DNA of 64,000 nucleotides from assembly GCA_040382095.1 (NCBI GenBank), contig JBEIGB010000007.1, positions 7,689 through 71,688 of the forward strand, read 5' to 3'. Origin of the DNA: JADJPL01 sp040382095. Its GTDB lineage: Bacteria; Bacteroidota; Bacteroidia; Chitinophagales; Saprospiraceae. The notes beneath the pieces are model-generated. The model was not told where the DNA came from, made no database searches, and saw only the letters and a program-made list of their open reading frames with translations. The position numbers and the translations under genes were made by a program. Shown here piece by piece: positions 17,956 through 27,705 of this stretch (its first letter is position 1; each line of letters starts with the position of its first letter).

Positions 17956-20829
17956 CTACCCCTCCACTACAATATTGATCATGCGTTTCGGAACGACCAC
18001 AACGCGCTGGACTTGTTTACCTTCTATCCATTTGCGTACCACTTCCAGCTTAAGGACGGCTTCCTGCAGCTCCTGCTGACCAGAAGTGGCCGGGAATTCC
18101 ACTGATGCCCTCCGCTTTCCATTCACGCTGACCGGGTATTCGATCATATCTTCTTCCAGGTAAGCGGGATTGTATTCGGGATAAACCCCGAGATGTACCG
18201 AGCCTTGCCCGCCGAGTTTTCTCCATAGCTCTTCCGTAACGAAAGGTGCAAAGGGAGCGAGCAGGAGGATCATTTCGCGCAGAACGGCCCGTTTGTTGCA
18301 GCCCAGGCGTTGTAGTTCGTTGGTTGCAATCATAAAGGCGCTTACACAGGTATTGAAGGAAAAGCGCTCGATATCGTCCGTTACCCGCTTTATCGCCTGG
18401 TGCAGGATTTTCCATTCCTCGCGGGAAGGCGCGTCCTCCGAAACGAAAAATTCACCTTTTTTATTAAAAAATAAGCCCCAGAAACGGCGCAGGAACTTAT
18501 AGACCCCATCTATCCCCTTTGTATCCCAGGGCTTGGCCTGTTCGATAGGGCCGAGGAACATTTCGTACATCCTGAAACAATCTGCGCCATATTGTGCCAC
18601 CACATCATCCGGGTTGATTACATTATATCTCGATTTCGACATCTTTCCGACTTCCGAAACCGTGTACATGCGGACTATTTGAGTAGCAGGGTCAACAGTG
18701 AAGGTACCATTCTGAAAAACCCAGCCATCGCCCTCCAGCACCGCATTGTGGAATTCCGGGCGCCAATCCATCAACTGACGGATACCGGCCTCGTCCAGGA
18801 AAGAATTTGCGGCGCCATAATCTTTTACAAACTCGATCGGGATCGGGACTTTTGTAAATGATGTGCCTGCAGCCGATTTTGCATGGACAATAGTAGCACA
18901 GAACAAGTGGACCTTTCCATCAGAATGCCCGGTCTGCATATATAAGTGTTCGATTGTACCCTGTATCATCCCCTGGTTGATCAAGCGGCGATAAGGTTCC
19001 TTCGTAGGGACCCATCCCAGGTCGTAAAGAAACTTATGCCAGAAACGGGAGTACATGAGATGCCCCACGGCATGCTCCGTACCTCCGACGTAGAGGTCAA
19101 CGTCCTGCCAGTAGTTTACGGCCTCCCGGGAGGCAAAGACATCGGTATTTTCAGGATCCATATAACGGAGGAAATACCATGAAGACCCGGCAAAACCAGG
19201 CATCGTATCCGTCTCCCGCGTCCATCCGTTTGGCAACACTGCCCAGGCTTCGTTGCGGGCGAGTGGGGACTTAATCCCCGAAGAGGGCTGAAAATCTTCC
19301 TGGACAGGCAGTTCCAGCGGGAGTTCTGCTTCCGAAAGCGGCCATGCCACACCATCCAGATCATAGACGATCGGGAAAGGCTCGCCCCAATAGCGCTGCC
19401 TGCTGAAAATCGCATCGCGCAGCTTATAATTCACCTTGCGCCTGCCCAGGCCGCGTTTTTCGATATCCTGCAGCGTACGCTCGATCGCATCGGGTACCTC
19501 CATACCATCGAGATAGCCTGAATTGATCATGATACCGAGCTTATCCTGCCGGGTGGCTCCGGGATATTTGGATTTATCTATAACATCAATGATTTCCAGC
19601 CCGAATTTACTGGCGAAAGCCCAGTCCCGGTCATCGTCGCTCGGTACTGCCATGATCGCCCCGGTACCATAATCTTTAAGGACATATTCCCCGATCCAGA
19701 TGGGGATTTCCTTTTGGGTAAAGGGGTTAATGGCATAGCTGCCCAAAAATGCCCCGGTCACTTCTTTAACCTCTGCCATACGTTCTCTTTCGGACCGGCT
19801 GCGTACATAGCTGAGGTATGCTTCGACCGCTTCCCGCTGTGCAGTGCTGGTCAATCCGGGGACCAGGTCGTGCTCAGGTGCAAGGACCATGTAGGTAGCA
19901 CCGAAAATTGTATCCGGGCGCGTGGTGAAAATTTCGATTTTCTGGTCAGACCCTGCGATATCGAAAAACATCTGAGCCCCTTCCGAGCGGCCAATCCAGT
20001 TGGCCTGGGTCCGCTTCATCGCATCCGAAAAATCCACCTCGCTGAGATCCTGGAGCAGGCGTTCCGCATACGCCGTAATACGAAGCGACCATTGCAACAT
20101 CGGCTTGCGCTCTACCGGATGGCCGCCGCGCTCGGAAACCCCGTCTTTGACTTCATCGTTTGCCAGTACCGTACCCAATGCCTCGCACCAGTTCACGAAG
20201 CTTTCCTTTCGGTATGCCAGCCGGTAATTCATCAGAACATCGGATTTTTCCTTCGGCGTCATGGCGCGCCATTCTACCGCGCTGAACTCCGCCACATCCC
20301 CGCAGGCAGCATCAACACCACTACTGCCGTGCTGGTCGAATATCGCTTCCAACATCTCGATCGGACGCGGCCTGGCGAGTGACTTATCGTAAAAGTGATG
20401 AAAAAGCTGTAAGAATATCCACTGCGTCCACTTGTAATAGGTGGGGTCACAAGTGCGTACTTCCCGGTCCCAGTCGAAGCTGAAACCCAGGTTGTCGAGC
20501 TGCTGACGATAGCGCTCAATATTTGTGGCCGTGGACGCTGCCGGATGAATACCTGTCTGGATAGCGTATTGCTCTGCCGGCAGCCCGAAAGCATCGTAGC
20601 CCATTGGGTGCAGTACGTTGAACCCCTTTAGCCTTTTGTACCGTGCATAAATATCAGAGGCGACATATCCCAATGGGTGTCCGACATGCAGCCCTGATCC
20701 GGAAGGATAAGGGAACATATCCAGGACGTAATATTTAGGCCGCCCGCTCTCGTTGCTGACTTTATAAATTTTTTCTGCTTTCCAGATTGCTTTACAATTG
20801 GGTTCAAACCCTTTTGGATGATACTCCAT
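17956..20829 (-). CDS. leuS: Leucyl-tRNA synthetase
   Basis: Class I aminoacyl-tRNA synthetase that charges tRNA-Leu, about 957 residues from ATG 20829 (MEYHPKGFEP; the frame is open to 20865). The ATP-binding HIGH-type motif is HVGH in YPSGSGLHVGHPLGY (residues 41-55), and the KMSKS loop is intact in VGKMSKSRYNVINPDD. The editing CP1 domain is present (IEIFTTRPDTIFGATYMVLAPEH, with the GTGAIMAVPSDDDRDWAF block) and so is the C-terminal anticodon-binding domain (LLLAPFAPFVTEELW). It is slightly longer than E. coli LeuRS (860), which is usual for Bacteroidota. It stands alone, divergent from the next gene. Confidence 0.98.
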   Translation of the reverse strand: MEYHPKGFEPNCKAIWKAEKIYKVSNESGRPKYYVLDMFPYPSGSGLHVGHPLGYVASDIYARYKRLKGFNVLHPMGYDAFGLPAEQYAIQTGIHPAASTATNIERYRQQLDNLGFSFDWDREVRTCDPTYYKWTQWIFLQLFHHFYDKSLARPRPIEMLEAIFDQHGSSGVDAACGDVAEFSAVEWRAMTPKEKSDVLMNYRLAYRKESFVNWCEALGTVLANDEVKDGVSERGGHPVERKPMLQWSLRITAYAERLLQDLSEVDFSDAMKRTQANWIGRSEGAQMFFDIAGSDQKIEIFTTRPDTIFGATYMVLAPEHDLVPGLTSTAQREAVEAYLSYVRSRSERERMAEVKEVTGAFLGSYAINPFTQKEIPIWIGEYVLKDYGTGAIMAVPSDDDRDWAFASKFGLEIIDVIDKSKYPGATRQDKLGIMINSGYLDGMEVPDAIERTLQDIEKRGLGRRKVNYKLRDAIFSRQRYWGEPFPIVYDLDGVAWPLSEAELPLELPVQEDFQPSSGIKSPLARNEAWAVLPNGWTRETDTMPGFAGSSWYFLRYMDPENTDVFASREAVNYWQDVDLYVGGTEHAVGHLMYSRFWHKFLYDLGWVPTKEPYRRLINQGMIQGTIEHLYMQTGHSDGKVHLFCATIVHAKSAAGTSFTKVPIPIEFVKDYGAANSFLDEAGIRQLMDWRPEFHNAVLEGDGWVFQNGTFTVDPATQIVRMYTVSEVGKMSKSRYNVINPDDVVAQYGADCFRMYEMFLGPIEQAKPWDTKGIDGVYKFLRRFWGLFFNKKGEFFVSEDAPSREEWKILHQAIKRVTDDIERFSFNTCVSAFMIATNELQRLGCNKRAVLREMILLLAPFAPFVTEELWRKLGGQGSVHLGVYPEYNPAYLEEDMIEYPVSVNGKRRASVEFPATSGQQELQEAVLKLEVVRKWIEGKQVQRVVVVPKRMINIVVEG

Positions 20830-21150
20830 AACGCGTATTCCTGATGTTAATTTATCTTTGGGCAAGCAACCGCGCTGCCTGCTTTATGAGAGTGCGAAAA
20901 TAGGAAAAAAAAGAGACTAATCCCTGCAGAAAGGCCGGAGGGTGAAAGCCAATTTTTTTTTCTTGGCACACCCCATGGAAACGGCATCAAATTTGCCAAA
21001 AAAACGTTATTACGAGGTGCGGCTTGTACAGCCCTGGCATCCAATATCGTCTTTACCCCCATCGCATGATGTGCCCAAAAAGGCAACCACCATTTTTATC
21101 CAAAAAACCATCCTGCATTTACAAAAAGATAAACCAAACGACGTAATTGT
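20830..21150. other. Intergenic region between leuS and a thioredoxin-like gene
   Basis: About 320 bases between divergent starts. I see no gene, no repeat copy and no convincing -7/-33 pair; long A and T runs occur at 20906-20912 and 20951-20960. Both promoters must lie here. Confidence 0.4.
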
Positions 21151-21702
21151 ATGAAAAAACTGTTTATTACCATCTTGTCCGTTGCCCTGCTATCCCTGGT
21201 CGCTTGTACGCCCAGGACCAGCCAAAGCCTCCCGGCAGCTACCCCGGCCCTCAACCAGCGCGTCACTTCATTTGAAGGCGAAACGATAATGCTGGGGCAG
21301 GTCAACCGTTCCGGTTTTCAGGAAGCTCCTTTCAAAGGTTGGTTTGAACCTGGATATACCGAGTACAAACCCCGCGAAAGTGCGCTGGAAGGGGTCGCAA
21401 GTGCTTTGAAAAATGTTCGGATTACCGTGTTTATGGGCACCTGGTGCAGCGACAGCCAGCTCGAAGTACCCCAGTTCTACCGCATCCTCGACTACCTGAA
21501 GTTTCCTGAAAAAAACCTCCAGGTATATGCCGTGGACAACCATCCCGACCGCAAAAAAACGACCCCCGGGGGGGAAACGGCCACTAATAAAATCGAGTAT
21601 GTGCCTACCTTCATTTTTTTCCGCGACGGAAAAGAAATCGGGCGTATCACGGAGTATCCGCAAAAATCCCTCGAAGCCGATATGGCGACCATCGTAAAAT
21701 AG
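21151..21702 (+). CDS. Thioredoxin-like lipoprotein with a single active-site cysteine
   Basis: A 183-residue predicted lipoprotein: signal peptide with lipobox LVAC (Cys19 acylated), then a thioredoxin fold from about residue 85 (RITVFMGTWCSDSQLEVPQF, a long helix, LQVYAVDNHPD, VPTFIFFRDGKEIGRITEYP). The cis-Pro of the fold is in YVPTF. The usual CxxC centre reads WCSDS, so the resolving cysteine is replaced by Ser. Such proteins cannot cycle as ordinary dithiol oxidoreductases; a monothiol mechanism or a binding role is possible. Many Bacteroidota thioredoxin-family proteins with the WCxDS pattern exist, so this is probably a family trait rather than damage. Location is periplasmic, membrane-anchored. 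Confidence 0.85.
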   Translation: MKKLFITILSVALLSLVACTPRTSQSLPAATPALNQRVTSFEGETIMLGQVNRSGFQEAPFKGWFEPGYTEYKPRESALEGVASALKNVRITVFMGTWCSDSQLEVPQFYRILDYLKFPEKNLQVYAVDNHPDRKKTTPGGETATNKIEYVPTFIFFRDGKEIGRITEYPQKSLEADMATIVK

Positions 21703-21732
21703 ACCAGCTGCGACAGCGTCCGCAAGGGAAAC

Positions 21733-21880
21733 GGGTTGTGTGGAAAGGTGCTTCTGCCACCAGAGGTATCTGATGCCATTAAATAATATTTTGAAAGAAT
21801 GCTGTCTTTATTGATGATCCTTTGAATTAAAATTAACAAAAACAGCGTTCTTTCAAAACTTCGTTTCACCGCCTTCAGCT
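21733..21880. repeat. Palindromic repeat copy between convergent genes
   Basis: Left end GGGTTGTGTGGAAAGGTGC, then an imperfect long palindrome: ATATTTTGAAAGAATGCTGT (21787-21806) against ACAGCGTTCTTTCAAAACT (21842-21860), with a partly paired interior. The right terminal repeat is eroded. It lies between the thioredoxin-like gene and the amidase gene, which converge. Confidence 0.65.
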
Positions 21881-22021
21881 GCGAAAAATTCCCCCTTGCT
21901 CATACGATTTTTTGAAGGAATGCAAGCTTCGCGGCCAAACAAGCCGTTATCTGAGACAAAAAAGTCATTTTTCAGCTCGTGACGATCCCGCTGCAACAAT
22001 CCGGATAAAAGTTTATCGAGC

Positions 22022-23671
22022 CTAAAGCTTAGGGCGTTCCCGATGGTGCGAGGTGGCATTTTGCAATGCCTGTGCCACCAGCAGCGCCATGCCCTCCTCG
22101 TATAACTTAGCCGTAAAGGAAATACTGGTCGGGCGGCCATTGGCCTGGGAACCATTGGGGATTACCACACAGGGGTGTCCGGTAAAATTAGTAATTGTGA
22201 GGCTGCTGCCAGTCCAGGAAGGATGGACATACACATCCACTTTGGAAAACACTTCCCGATGTACCGCCTCGATAAGCTCTGCACGCCTTCGGTTGGCCTG
22301 GATATACTCTACTGCCGGAATAAATCGGGCACTGCGGAACACATTTGGCCAGGCATTCCGGATCTGGCGCACCATCAGGTCGTCTTTACCGCTACGGGTG
22401 AGGTCGTCGAATGCCGCCGCACCTTCCGCTTCCAGGATGAAGCGGATATCCGGCAGTGGCGGAAGCTTTACGGGGATCAGCTCAAAGCCCAGTTCGCGTA
22501 GCCGGGCCAGAGAAAGGCTGTCCTGTTTTCTGAAAGCGTATGTCCTTTCAAAGTCTTCCTTCAGATATCCGATCCGCAGTTTCCCCGGGTTGTCGCTGCT
22601 GTTGAAATTAAAAGGGACATCAACAACGGAACGGTCTTTTCCGTCCGGGCCATAAATAGTGTGGAATACGATCGCACAGTCCTCCACCGTCCTGCAAATC
22701 GGCCCGATTTTATCCATTGACCAGGATAATGCCATGGCTCCGTGCCGGCTAACCCGTCCGAAAGTTGGCCGGAGGCCGGTGACCCCGCACGTCGTCGCAG
22801 GGGAAACGATCGAGCCAAGGGTCTCCGTACCGATGGCAAATGGGAGCAGCCCGGCAGATACGGCAGAAGCAGAGCCGGCAGAAGAACCACTTGAGCCAGT
22901 CCTGGGGTCCCAGGGGTTTTTGGTCACCCCTCCATACCAAACATCCCCCCAGGCCAGTTCGCCGAGCGTGAGTTTAGCGATCAAAACCGCCCCTGCCTGT
23001 TCGAGTTTCTGAACGACCGTGGCATCGTAATCGAGTACCTGATCTTTATATGGCACAGCGCCCCAGGTCGTCTTATACGCTTTTTTTGCCAGCAAATCTT
23101 TTGCTCCATAGGGAATACCGTGCAGCAAGCCTTTATAATTGCCAGCCCTGATCTCCGCATCGGCACGGCGGGCCTGGGCAATGGCGAGGTCCTCCGTCAG
23201 GGTAATCACGCATTGAAGCTGGTCATCGTATTTTTTGAGGCGTCCGATGAAAAAACGGGTCAAGGTTTCAGCACTGATTTTACGGGTACGCAGTAATTCG
23301 GCCAACTGCCGCACCGAATACCAGGCGAGCTCTTCCATATCTGCAGGTAGCCCCACCTGACCGGGTTTGGAAAAAACAACAGGCCGCTGGTCAGCCGGTG
23401 GAACATATCCCATCGGCATCGGGTTGAAAGTAAGTACCGGCGAAACGGCATTTTCAAAAGGCATCTGCCGGAGTGATGCAAATGCCCTGCGGTTATCCTC
23501 CACATCGGGCAACAGCGAATCAATCTCTGCTTGCGTAAACTCGAGGTCCATAATCCGGGCAGCCCCCCGGATATCATCCTGTGTGAGTTGATCTGCAAGC
23601 CACGGCCCGGAAAAAGCGCCGAGCAGGAAAATACAAAGGGCAATCAGGAGGGTAAAAAAGTTGTTCTTCAT
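22022..23671 (-). CDS. Exported amidase-signature hydrolase
   Basis: A 549-residue member of the amidase signature family (Ser-cisSer-Lys hydrolases that cleave C-N bonds of amides). An N-terminal hydrophobic segment (residues 5-22) predicts export or membrane anchoring. The catalytic Lys is in GIPYGAKDLL (about residue 191), the cis-Ser in the Gly/Ser-rich loop RTGSSGSSAGSASAVSAG (about 260-261), and the nucleophile in GTETLGSI (about 287). GatA would be cytoplasmic and would have gatB/C context, so this is instead a secreted or periplasmic amidase of unknown substrate. The N-terminal 100 residues are specific to an exported Bacteroidota subfamily. It is divergent from lysC with 94 bases between starts. 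Confidence 0.9.
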   Translation of the reverse strand: MKNNFFTLLIALCIFLLGAFSGPWLADQLTQDDIRGAARIMDLEFTQAEIDSLLPDVEDNRRAFASLRQMPFENAVSPVLTFNPMPMGYVPPADQRPVVFSKPGQVGLPADMEELAWYSVRQLAELLRTRKISAETLTRFFIGRLKKYDDQLQCVITLTEDLAIAQARRADAEIRAGNYKGLLHGIPYGAKDLLAKKAYKTTWGAVPYKDQVLDYDATVVQKLEQAGAVLIAKLTLGELAWGDVWYGGVTKNPWDPRTGSSGSSAGSASAVSAGLLPFAIGTETLGSIVSPATTCGVTGLRPTFGRVSRHGAMALSWSMDKIGPICRTVEDCAIVFHTIYGPDGKDRSVVDVPFNFNSSDNPGKLRIGYLKEDFERTYAFRKQDSLSLARLRELGFELIPVKLPPLPDIRFILEAEGAAAFDDLTRSGKDDLMVRQIRNAWPNVFRSARFIPAVEYIQANRRRAELIEAVHREVFSKVDVYVHPSWTGSSLTITNFTGHPCVVIPNGSQANGRPTSISFTAKLYEEGMALLVAQALQNATSHHRERPKL

Positions 23672-23690
23672 AATAAACGCGTTATCTCTT

Positions 23691-23698
23691 TATCTTTG
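23691..23698 (+). promoter_or_regulatory. Candidate -7 box for lysC
   Basis: TATCTTTG is an exact TAnnTTTG match, 67 bases before the lysC ATG. The nearest TTG (23661-23663) is 27 bases upstream, further than ideal, so only the -7 element is convincing. Confidence 0.45.
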
Positions 23699-23765
23699 CA
23701 AACCGGAGAAGGGACTTCATGCCCCCCTTCGAAGTACCAAAGTACAAAAAACGCAGTATTGCAAT

Positions 23766-25091
23766 ATGAAAAAGAATATCAAAGTGTTCAAATTTGGCGG
23801 CGCATCGCTGAAAGATGCTGCTGGTATCAAAAATGTAATGTTTATTCTGCAGGAATATCGCACCGAACCCCTGTTGATTGTAGTTTCTGCAATTGGCAAT
23901 ACCACCAACCTCCTGGAAAAAGTAGTGGAAGCCCACGCCCGTCAAACCGGCAAAGCCCAGGAGCTGTTGGACGATATCCGAAAAGCCCATCACCACATCA
24001 TGGGCGAACTCTTCCCCGCCCACCACGAAGTGTACGAGCTCATCAACGATACCTTCGTGGAAATCGAATGGGTTCTGGATGATGCACCCCATCCCAACTA
24101 CGACTACATGTATGATCAGATCGTATCTGTGGGCGAATTGCTTTCCTCCAGGATCGTCCATGCCTGCCTCAATACCTCGGGCTTGCCCTGCCAATGGCTG
24201 GATGCCCGGGATGTTGTCCTTACCGATGATATTTTCCGCGAAGGCTGGGTACAGTGGGACGAAACCGAAGAGCGAATCGCGCGTACCGTCCATCCTATGC
24301 TCGACAAAGGCGGCTTCGTCCTCACCCAGGGGTTCATCGGCAGTACAACAGAAAATTTTACCACCACCCTCGGCAGGGAAGGTTCAGACTATACGGCAGC
24401 TATTTTTTCCTTCTGCCTCAATGCCCAAAGCATGACCATCTGGAAAGATGTGCCCGGCGTACTCACTGCTGACCCCCGCCTCTTCGAGAATGTCGTCAAA
24501 ATTGACCGTCTTTCTTATAACGAAGCTATTGAAATGACCTACTATGGTGCCAAAGTAATCCACCCCAAAACCATCAAACCCCTCCAAAATAAAAGTATTC
24601 CCCTGTATGTCAAATCCTTCATCCATCCGGAGGGAGAAGGTACCTGTATCTCAGACGAGGCAGAAGAACGCTATCCTCCTATCGTGACTGTAGAGCGCAA
24701 CCAGGCGCTACTGTTTATCTCTACCCGCGATTTCTCCTTTGTTGCAGAACACCACATTAGTTATTTATTTAATATGATTGCGGAAATGCGCCTCCAGGTC
24801 AACTTGATGCAAAATTCGGCAATCAGCTTTAACGTTTGTGTAAATGACACTGACGATAAGGTGGATCGGTTTGCGGCGCGCATCAAAGAGCAGTTCAAGG
24901 TGGTTATCGAGCGTGGGTTGGAATTATACACGGTGCGCCATTACCAGGAAGATGTCCTGGCCAATCTCCGCCGTGGGAAAATGGTGCTTATCGAAGAGCG
25001 GACGACCGGAAATATGCAGATGGTAGTCAAAGACCTGCCGGTGATGCAGCGGCGCGCCGTACCACTGCCCAGTGCAAAAGATATTGTCTGA
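23766..25091 (+). CDS. lysC: Aspartate kinase
   Basis: Phosphorylates L-aspartate, the first step towards lysine, diaminopimelate, threonine and methionine. About 441 residues from ATG 23766 (MKKNIKVFKFGGASL); the frame is open upstream to 23661 but the kinase fold begins here. The amino-acid kinase domain shows KFGGAS, a nucleotide-binding GREGSDYTAAIFS, and the ATP/substrate segment TIWKDVPGVLTADPR. A C-terminal ACT-like region (about 300-440) suggests feedback control. It stands alone rather than fused with homoserine dehydrogenase. An amidase gene is divergent and tilS follows 91 bases downstream. Confidence 0.93.
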   Translation: MKKNIKVFKFGGASLKDAAGIKNVMFILQEYRTEPLLIVVSAIGNTTNLLEKVVEAHARQTGKAQELLDDIRKAHHHIMGELFPAHHEVYELINDTFVEIEWVLDDAPHPNYDYMYDQIVSVGELLSSRIVHACLNTSGLPCQWLDARDVVLTDDIFREGWVQWDETEERIARTVHPMLDKGGFVLTQGFIGSTTENFTTTLGREGSDYTAAIFSFCLNAQSMTIWKDVPGVLTADPRLFENVVKIDRLSYNEAIEMTYYGAKVIHPKTIKPLQNKSIPLYVKSFIHPEGEGTCISDEAEERYPPIVTVERNQALLFISTRDFSFVAEHHISYLFNMIAEMRLQVNLMQNSAISFNVCVNDTDDKVDRFAARIKEQFKVVIERGLELYTVRHYQEDVLANLRRGKMVLIEERTTGNMQMVVKDLPVMQRRAVPLPSAKDIV

Positions 25092-25182
25092 TTTAGCCTT
25101 GTTGCGACAGGTCGGCATGGGCGGGTTTTGCACAAGCCTTAACCCGCCATAATCCTGTCTCAACAGCGCGATATATAATCAA

Positions 25183-26523
25183 ATGGATATTGACCTGAAG
25201 GCATCGCTGGCTGCTCTGACCGGGGCCCCACCTGACGGGCAGCGCTTTCTCCTGGCAGTGAGTGGCGGGCTGGACTCTGTCGTACTGGCACATCTCTTCA
25301 GGCAAAACGCCCTCGAATTTGGTATTGCCCACTGCAACTTCAGCCTGCGGGGCGGCGATTCGGGTGCGGATGAGGCCTTTGTCGGCCAGCTTGCCGGCGA
25401 ATTGGGGAGTCCTTTTTTTTTCCGGCGTTTTGATACCCGTGCGTATGCCCGCGCGGTCGGTGCCTCCATTCAAATGGCCGCCCGCGAACTGCGCTACCAG
25501 TGGCTGGAAGAAGTCCGCTGCGCAGAAGGCTATGACTGGATCGCGACCGCCCACCATCTCGACGATACCCTGGAGACCTTTTTCATCAATTTCATCCGGG
25601 GTGCTGGCCTGCGCGGGCTTTCCGGTATCCCGGCAAAAAACGGGCAGGTAATCCGGCCGTTCTACCGCCTGTGCCGAGAAGACCTGGAAAAGTATTACAG
25701 ACTCAACCAGCTCGTACACCGCGAAGATCACTCCAACGCCGAAACAACTTACCTACGCAATAAAATCCGGCATCATATTATCCCTATCCTCCGGCAAATA
25801 GCACCAGGTATCCTAAAAAAGTCTGCCCATAATTTTGAATCGCTGCACGACGCGCTGCTCCTCTATGACCATACCCTGGAAAAAATCCGCGCCGCTACCT
25901 GTGTTATTTCAGGGCAGCGCATTCTCCTGGACTGGACGCAAATCGAACCCTTGCCTTCACCTGCATCGATCCTCTTTGAACTTCTCGCCCCCTTCGGCCT
26001 CAATGCCGCCCAGTGCCGGCAAGCGTGGGACATCCGTTACGGCCAGCCTGGAAAATCGTTTTCTTCCGGTACCCACATCCTCCTGATTGACCGCGACCGC
26101 TTTATCCTGGAACCCTGTAAAAATAATCCTCCACAAACGATTGCTATTGAAGCTGGTGAGCAGGAAATCCTTTTTCCTGAAGGCCACCTGCACTTTGACT
26201 GGCATACCGGGGATACGCCTGGCGACAAAAATACCGCAACCATCTCAACAACTGCCCTCTCCTACCCGCTCATACTCCGGAAATGGCGCCCCGGCGACCG
26301 GTTCTGCCCTGCCGGAATGGGGGGCAAACACAAAAAAATTCAGGATCTGCTCACCGACCTGCGCCTGGACCGCTTGCGCAAACAGCGCATCTGGGTACTG
26401 GAAAACGGCGACGGTAATATCATTTGGGTAATCGGTACGCGTCAGGACCAGCGTTTTGCCTGTTTAGCGCCCACTGCGGATTCTTGCCTCCAAATCCGGT
26501 TTTTTCCAACCGAAATTGCGTAA
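25183..26523 (+). CDS. tilS: tRNA(Ile)-lysidine synthetase
   Basis: ATP-dependent enzyme that converts the wobble cytidine of tRNA-Ile(CAU) to lysidine so that it reads AUA. 446 residues. The PP-loop SGGLDS is at residues 27-32, and the N-terminal catalytic domain continues with HCNFSLRGGDSGADE, WIATAHHLDDTLETFFINFIRG and the RPFYRLCRED / YLRNKIRHHIIPIL segments typical of TilS. The C-terminal substrate-binding domain is recognisable by LRKWRPGDRFCPAGMGGKHKKIQDLLTD (read in parts). The length matches long bacterial TilS proteins. The T9SS cargo gene follows after 80 bases on the same strand. Confidence 0.96.
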   Translation: MDIDLKASLAALTGAPPDGQRFLLAVSGGLDSVVLAHLFRQNALEFGIAHCNFSLRGGDSGADEAFVGQLAGELGSPFFFRRFDTRAYARAVGASIQMAARELRYQWLEEVRCAEGYDWIATAHHLDDTLETFFINFIRGAGLRGLSGIPAKNGQVIRPFYRLCREDLEKYYRLNQLVHREDHSNAETTYLRNKIRHHIIPILRQIAPGILKKSAHNFESLHDALLLYDHTLEKIRAATCVISGQRILLDWTQIEPLPSPASILFELLAPFGLNAAQCRQAWDIRYGQPGKSFSSGTHILLIDRDRFILEPCKNNPPQTIAIEAGEQEILFPEGHLHFDWHTGDTPGDKNTATISTTALSYPLILRKWRPGDRFCPAGMGGKHKKIQDLLTDLRLDRLRKQRIWVLENGDGNIIWVIGTRQDQRFACLAPTADSCLQIRFFPTEIA

Positions 26524-26603
26524 TTTTGTTATCTATTTTATCCTTTGACTTTCTAAAAGGAGAGCATTCATCGTTTCACCATCATCGAAAAAACCAAACG
26601 CTT

Positions 26604-27662
26604 ATGAAAAATTGGACCTTTACCCTCTTTTTCACCTGCCTCTCCGGTATTCTGTGGAGCCAGGATATTCTGGTACCCCGCGTCCAAAACTCGCTGGTCA
26701 CCAAAATGACCGCAACCTGGTGCAGCATTTGCGGAAGTACCGCCTGGGACAACTACAAATCCCTTGCCGGCAGTCTGAATACCAAAGCGCTGGTAATGGC
26801 CGGGCACTCCAGTACTTTAAGCTCCCTGTACAGCCCTACTGCCGAAAAACTGATTCAGAATTTTGAGCAATCCCTGAGCCACCCGACCTTTTTCTACAAT
26901 ACCAGCAGAATGGGTTCAAGTGGTACGACAATGGTCAACAATATCACAACTAATGTCAATAATGCCAATAAAAACGCGCCTCAGGCACAAGCCGGCCTCA
27001 TCGCACGTCTTGATCCGGGTACGCGGGAGCTGGCCGTTCAGTCGCGTGTAGAGTTTTTTCAACCGCAGCAAGGCGAATATTATTACGGCCTCTATCTCCT
27101 GGAAAAATCGGTAACCGCCTCTCAGGCAGCCCGTTCTTCCAATGAAACCCACCAGAATGTCATGCGCATCGCCTTACATTCAAATACATTCGGCGAGCTA
27201 CTCGCCAACGGTAATGTCGCAGAGGGCACGATTAAAGGGATGATTACCACTTTTCCCCTGCCGGCCAACTTTAACCCGGCAAACCTCATCGTCGCCGGGA
27301 TTATCTGGAAAAAGAATGGCACAAAATTCGATTTTGTCAACCTGAACTATACCAGCCAGATCAGCACATCTGTGACAGGCACAATGGATGTAGCATTATT
27401 GCAGGGTTTCAATGTCCTGCCGAATATCATTTCCGATGGCGCACTGGTAACATTAGACCTCCCGGCATATTCCGGCAATACTGCACTGGAACTCTTCGAT
27501 GTCTTCGGACGCAAAGTCCATACGGTTTTTCAAGGCCGTTTGCAGGAAGGGGAACACCAGTTCCGCCTCGATCGCAGCGCATTTCAGGCACCGCCAGGAT
27601 ATTACCTCCTGCGCCTGCGCCATGGAGCAGCACAGTCGACAAGGCAGTTGTTGTTCCACTAG
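26604..27662 (+). CDS. T9SS-exported protein with Omp28/thioredoxin-like domain
   Basis: About 352 residues from ATG 26604, which starts the signal peptide MKNWTFTLFFTCLSGILWS; the frame is open further upstream inside tilS. A thioredoxin-like region follows (LVTKMTATWCSICGSTAW), with a CxxC-type centre WCSIC, as in Omp28-related proteins of Bacteroidota. The middle (about 130-260) is a beta-rich domain without recognised motif. The last 70 residues (LELFDVFGRKVHTVF, then PPGYYLLRLRHGAAQ) are a T9SS type A sorting domain, so the protein should be exported across the outer membrane and attached or released. The substrate is unknown. The gene is on its own, downstream of tilS. Confidence 0.8.
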   Translation: MKNWTFTLFFTCLSGILWSQDILVPRVQNSLVTKMTATWCSICGSTAWDNYKSLAGSLNTKALVMAGHSSTLSSLYSPTAEKLIQNFEQSLSHPTFFYNTSRMGSSGTTMVNNITTNVNNANKNAPQAQAGLIARLDPGTRELAVQSRVEFFQPQQGEYYYGLYLLEKSVTASQAARSSNETHQNVMRIALHSNTFGELLANGNVAEGTIKGMITTFPLPANFNPANLIVAGIIWKKNGTKFDFVNLNYTSQISTSVTGTMDVALLQGFNVLPNIISDGALVTLDLPAYSGNTALELFDVFGRKVHTVFQGRLQEGEHQFRLDRSAFQAPPGYYLLRLRHGAAQSTRQLLFH

Positions 27663-27705
27663 CCCCAAATATTTTGTACATGACCCCGCGACAATTATCT
27701 GAAGC

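Noticed and set aside
22022..23671. GatA subunit of Asp/Glu-tRNA amidotransferase
   Set aside because: Has an export signal and an extra N-terminal region, and no gatB or gatC nearby; better called a generic exported amidase.
25093..25731. 212-codon minus-strand frame at the start of tilS
   Set aside because: Antisense to the PP-loop domain of tilS; no recognisable protein content.
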